Of a DNA stretch of 64,000 bases, positions 61,397 to 64,000 are shown in pieces (position 1 is the stretch's first letter; each line of letters opens with the position of its first letter). The translations under genes were made by a program, and so were the position numbers. Source of the stretch: Rhodobiaceae bacterium (lineage in GTDB: Bacteria > Pseudomonadota > Alphaproteobacteria > Rhizobiales > Tepidamorphaceae); the NCBI GenBank assembly GCA_020637985.1, contig JACKJK010000009.1:121428-185427 (forward strand), read 5' to 3'. The notes below the pieces were generated by a model. It made no database searches and had not been told where the DNA came from. It saw only the letters and a list, made by a program, of their open reading frames with translations.

Positions 61397-62191
61397 ATGA
61401 AATTCCTTGCCGCGATGCCACACGCTCTCCGCAGGTCTTGCCGTCTGGCAATGCTGCTGGCCCTGGGGATCGCACCGGTCATGCCCGTTGCGGCCGCAGC
61501 CGCCCCGGTGGCAAAGCCCTGGCAGACCGCACACGTCCCCCTGCCCGAGCCAAATCCGCGCCGCTCGGGCGGCGCACTGCAAGCCGTTCCCCTGCCACCG
61601 CACAGGCCTGCCCGAAAAGCCGGCGCGTCTGCTGCCCGTGCATCACAGGTCGAAAGACCGCCTTGCGGCGGTGCGCTCAAGTCACTGGCGACCGTCGCAC
61701 GGCCGATACGATCCATCGCCGAAGGAGCATGCGGACGCGAAGAGGTGTTATTGGTGACGGCGGTCGGAACAGACACCGCCATACCGCTCGCAAGCCCCGC
61801 GACGCTGTCCTGCGGCATGACCATCGCGTTGTCGCACTGGATCGGCGATGCCGTCCTGCCTGCCGCGAAAAAATACCTGGAGACCGCGGTCGTCGGGCTT
61901 CCGGCCGGTGTCTCCTATGCCTGCCGCGGCCGCAACGACCAGGCCGATGCAAGACTGTCCGAACACGCCTTCGCCAATGCCTTCGACCTGCCAGGCTTCA
62001 TTCTGGCGAACGGTGAAACGATCGGCATCGGCCCGCATGACGGCAATTCGCGAAAGGACTTGTTCCTGACCGAGATCCGCATGGCTGCCTGCGGACCTTT
62101 CGGAACCGTGCTCGGCCCCGGCGCGGACGACTACCACGACGATCACTTCCATCTCGACGCGCACGCGCGCAACACGCCTTATTGCCGGTAG
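61397..62191 (+). CDS. Extensin-like secreted protein
   Basis: 264 residues. Signal peptide (RLAMLLALGIAPVMPVAAAAA), Pro-rich linker, then the extensin-like C-terminal domain: a Cys-containing PCGGALKSLA, LSCGMTIALSHWI, SEHAFANAFDLPGF, and DDYHDDHFHLDA with likely metal ligands, related to D-Ala-D-Ala metallopeptidase-type folds. Probably acts on the cell wall outside the membrane, but no reaction is established to my knowledge. Frame upstream of the ATG is antisense to ispG. Tail to tail with hrpB. Confidence 0.87.
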   Translation: MKFLAAMPHALRRSCRLAMLLALGIAPVMPVAAAAAPVAKPWQTAHVPLPEPNPRRSGGALQAVPLPPHRPARKAGASAARASQVERPPCGGALKSLATVARPIRSIAEGACGREEVLLVTAVGTDTAIPLASPATLSCGMTIALSHWIGDAVLPAAKKYLETAVVGLPAGVSYACRGRNDQADARLSEHAFANAFDLPGFILANGETIGIGPHDGNSRKDLFLTEIRMAACGPFGTVLGPGADDYHDDHFHLDAHARNTPYCR

Positions 62192-62205
62192 ACGGCCGCA
62201 AACGG

Positions 62206-64000
62206 TCAGCCGCGCGGCTTCGCCCGCAGTGTTGCTTGCGCCGCGGCCGGGTCCTCCGGCCAGAGGTGCTTCGGATAGCGCCCGCGCATCTCGGCGCGCA
62301 CGCCGGCCCACGACCCGCGCCAGAACGCCGGCAGGTCAGCCGTGACCTGGATCGGCCGGCCCGCCGGCGACAGCAGGTTGAGCCTCAGCGCCACCTGCCC
62401 GTCGAGGATCGCCGGGTGCCGGTCGAGACCGAACAGCGCCTGCACCCGCACGTCGACTGAAGGCCCGCCTTCACAGCCGTAGTCGATGGCAGCGCTGCTG
62501 CCCGCCGGCGTCTCCAGCCGCTCCGGCAGCAAGATGTCGACACGCCGCCGCAGATCGCCCGGCAGCAGCAGCGAAAGCCCCTGCGAAACATCACTGGCGC
62601 TGATCTGCGCAAGGCCGGTCTTGCCGGCAAGGAACGGGCCGAGCCAGTCGTCCAGCCGCGCCAGCAGGGCATCGTCGCCGAGGTCAGGCCAGTCGCCGGC
62701 CAACCCTTGGGCGCGCGCAAAGGCGACTCGGCTGCGCAGCGACTGGGCCGCATCGCTGAACGGCAGCCGCGACAGGCCCGTCTGCCGAAGCCCGTCAATC
62801 AAGGCATCCGTCACCGCCTGCGGATCGGCAGGCTCTGCCTGCCGCCGCGACACCAAAAGCGCGCCCAGCCGGGTCACCTCCTCGCAGCGCACGCTGCCGC
62901 GCGAAGCCTCGAAACGCACCTCGGTTGCCTGCGTAAACCGATCGCCAAACAGCGCCCACACGTCTTCCTCCGCGATCGGCGCTGCGAGCCGGACGGTGGC
63001 ATCGGCACCGCGCCCCTGCGCGTCGGCAATGACGATCCACTCCTGGCGCGAAAGGGAATCGCCCTCCTCCAGCCGCGCGCCCTGCCCGGCCACCGTCTGG
63101 TAGACGCCTGCCCTGCCTTCGCGCCGGCGCGCCACGCGCTCAGGATAGGCCATCGCCAGCAGGCGTCCCGCCCGCTCGACAGCAGCGGCTGGCCCGGCAC
63201 CGGCTGCGCCGGCCTGCGCGGCAAGCCGCTCCGCGAGCTCCCGCACGCCATTGCCCTTCAGCGCCTGCGACAGCCTGCCTCGCAGATCTGTGTCGCGCCC
63301 GCCGGCGTCCTCGCTCAGCACCGCCGCGATCTGCGCGGCAAGGCGGATTTCGGTTTCATTCCGCGCGCCGCACAGCATCGCCGCAAGGCGCGGCGCGACC
63401 CCGATTCCCGCCATGCGCCGGCCGGACGGCGTCAACTGTCCGCCGCTATCGAGAGCGCCGAGGCTTTCAAGCGTCTCCTCCGCCAGCCGCCAGGCGGCTT
63501 CGGGCGGCGGGTCGATCCATGCGAGATCGGTGCGCCCGCGCGCGCCCCACACGCCGAGCGACAGCCGCAACCCGGCGAGGTCGCCGGTCGTGATCTCCGG
63601 CGCGGGATGCGCCGCCATGCCGCGGTTCTCCGGCTGTGCCCACAGCTGGTAGCACACCCCCGGCCCCAGCCGCCCGGCGCGACCGCGCCGCTGCTCGGCG
63701 TTTGCCCGCGTGATCCGCACCGTCTCCAGCCGCGCCAGCCCGCGGCGCGGGTCGAACCGCGGTACCCGCATCAGGCCGCTGTCGACGACCACCGTGACGC
63801 CCTCGATGGTCAGGCTTGTTTCGGCGATCGGGGTTGCCAGCACCACCTTGCGCCGGCCGGCCGGCGCAGGCGCGATTGCCGCGTCCTGCGCGCGCCGTTC
63901 CATCGCGCCGTAAAGCTCGTGCACGCTGACCGGACCGTCGGCGGGAAGCCGTTCGGCGAGAAACCTGGCAGCACGGCGGATCTCGCCGGCGCCGGGCAGG
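62206..64000 (-). CDS. hrpB: ATP-dependent RNA helicase HrpB, 5'-partial
   Basis: DEAH-box helicase. 598 residues are visible of a family norm of about 820; the N-terminal ATPase domain lies beyond the right edge. Reading in from the edge: LPGAGEIRRAARFLAERLP, helicase motifs V and VI (ATPIAETSLTIEGV, QRRGRAGRLGPG), the winged-helix/HA2 part, and the HrpB-specific C-terminal domain with GAPR-like blocks, ending in LPKHLWPEDPAAAQATLRAK. It is not an ATG at 63924 that starts the gene; coding continues upstream. Exact role of HrpB is unsettled; it is non-essential in E. coli. Confidence 0.94.
   Translation of the reverse strand, partial: LPGAGEIRRAARFLAERLPADGPVSVHELYGAMERRAQDAAIAPAPAGRRKVVLATPIAETSLTIEGVTVVVDSGLMRVPRFDPRRGLARLETVRITRANAEQRRGRAGRLGPGVCYQLWAQPENRGMAAHPAPEITTGDLAGLRLSLGVWGARGRTDLAWIDPPPEAAWRLAEETLESLGALDSGGQLTPSGRRMAGIGVAPRLAAMLCGARNETEIRLAAQIAAVLSEDAGGRDTDLRGRLSQALKGNGVRELAERLAAQAGAAGAGPAAAVERAGRLLAMAYPERVARRREGRAGVYQTVAGQGARLEEGDSLSRQEWIVIADAQGRGADATVRLAAPIAEEDVWALFGDRFTQATEVRFEASRGSVRCEEVTRLGALLVSRRQAEPADPQAVTDALIDGLRQTGLSRLPFSDAAQSLRSRVAFARAQGLAGDWPDLGDDALLARLDDWLGPFLAGKTGLAQISASDVSQGLSLLLPGDLRRRVDILLPERLETPAGSSAAIDYGCEGGPSVDVRVQALFGLDRHPAILDGQVALRLNLLSPAGRPIQVTADLPAFWRGSWAGVRAEMRGRYPKHLWPEDPAAAQATLRAKPRG

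Overview
The window is a dense, GC-rich (about two thirds by eye) bacterial chromosome segment with about 60 protein genes and no rRNA, tRNA, CRISPR array, phage gene or transposase that I can recognise. Gene content points to an alphaproteobacterium, most likely order Hyphomicrobiales (Rhizobiales). Reasons are the tlpA / argH / lptM / lysA order, the zinc-finger / ftsEX block, phaAB facing phaR, the chorismate mutase / hisC / arogenate-prephenate dehydrogenase block beside metXW, and candidate CtrA and alphaproteobacterial-type LexA sites. I cannot name the genus.

1-14 kb: central carbon metabolism. Crotonyl-CoA carboxylase/reductase (5' end outside the window) and methylsuccinyl-CoA dehydrogenase are two hallmark enzymes of the ethylmalonyl-CoA pathway. 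Nearby are a PduO-type cobalamin adenosyltransferase, which makes the cofactor for that pathway's mutases, electron transfer flavoprotein etfBA, which would accept electrons from the dehydrogenase, and a 3-hydroxyacyl-CoA dehydrogenase. An L,D-transpeptidase, two EamA permeases, an SDR, a HIG1-type protein and a rhomboid protease are interspersed.

14-26 kb: a YjfB-like motility protein, then tlpA diverging from argH-lptM-lysA, a TIGR02302 protein, a CpdR-like receiver, an MJ0042 zinc-finger protein, ftsEX, a DUF218 protein and a 59-residue L32 gene (rpmF) with a clear terminator.

26-37 kb: a GlcG-like protein diverging from a gamma-glutamyltransferase-family gene; a degenerate-GGDEF/intact-EAL protein behind a near-perfect CtrA box; the polyhydroxybutyrate set phaR / phaAB; an antiporter, a permease and gloB.

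37-45 kb: methionine (metX-metW) and aromatic/histidine amino acid genes (chorismate mutase, hisC, tyrC), with DUF2125 and ChaC-like genes.

44.7-47.7 kb: a B12-dependent class II ribonucleotide reductase followed by an unrecognised 135-residue gene. Each is preceded by a GTTC-N7-GTTC LexA-type box placed on or next to a plausible promoter. This suggests an SOS-controlled nucleotide-supply unit with an unknown partner and is my best candidate for something undescribed.

47.7-52 kb: plsC, mtgA coupled to an MFS transporter, and ispA. 51.7-60 kb: a surface-polysaccharide region in two divergent arms. One is gmhB-cysD-cysNC-glycosyltransferase, with every junction overlapping; the other is an AGE-family epimerase, a UDP-glucuronate 4-epimerase-like gene and UDP-glucose dehydrogenase. 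60-64 kb: ispG, an extensin-like protein and hrpB (5' end outside the window).

Four copies of a 43-bp imperfect palindrome occur, three starting 1-2 bp after a stop codon and the fourth in tandem. A separate two-palindrome intergenic element resembles repeats common in rhizobia.
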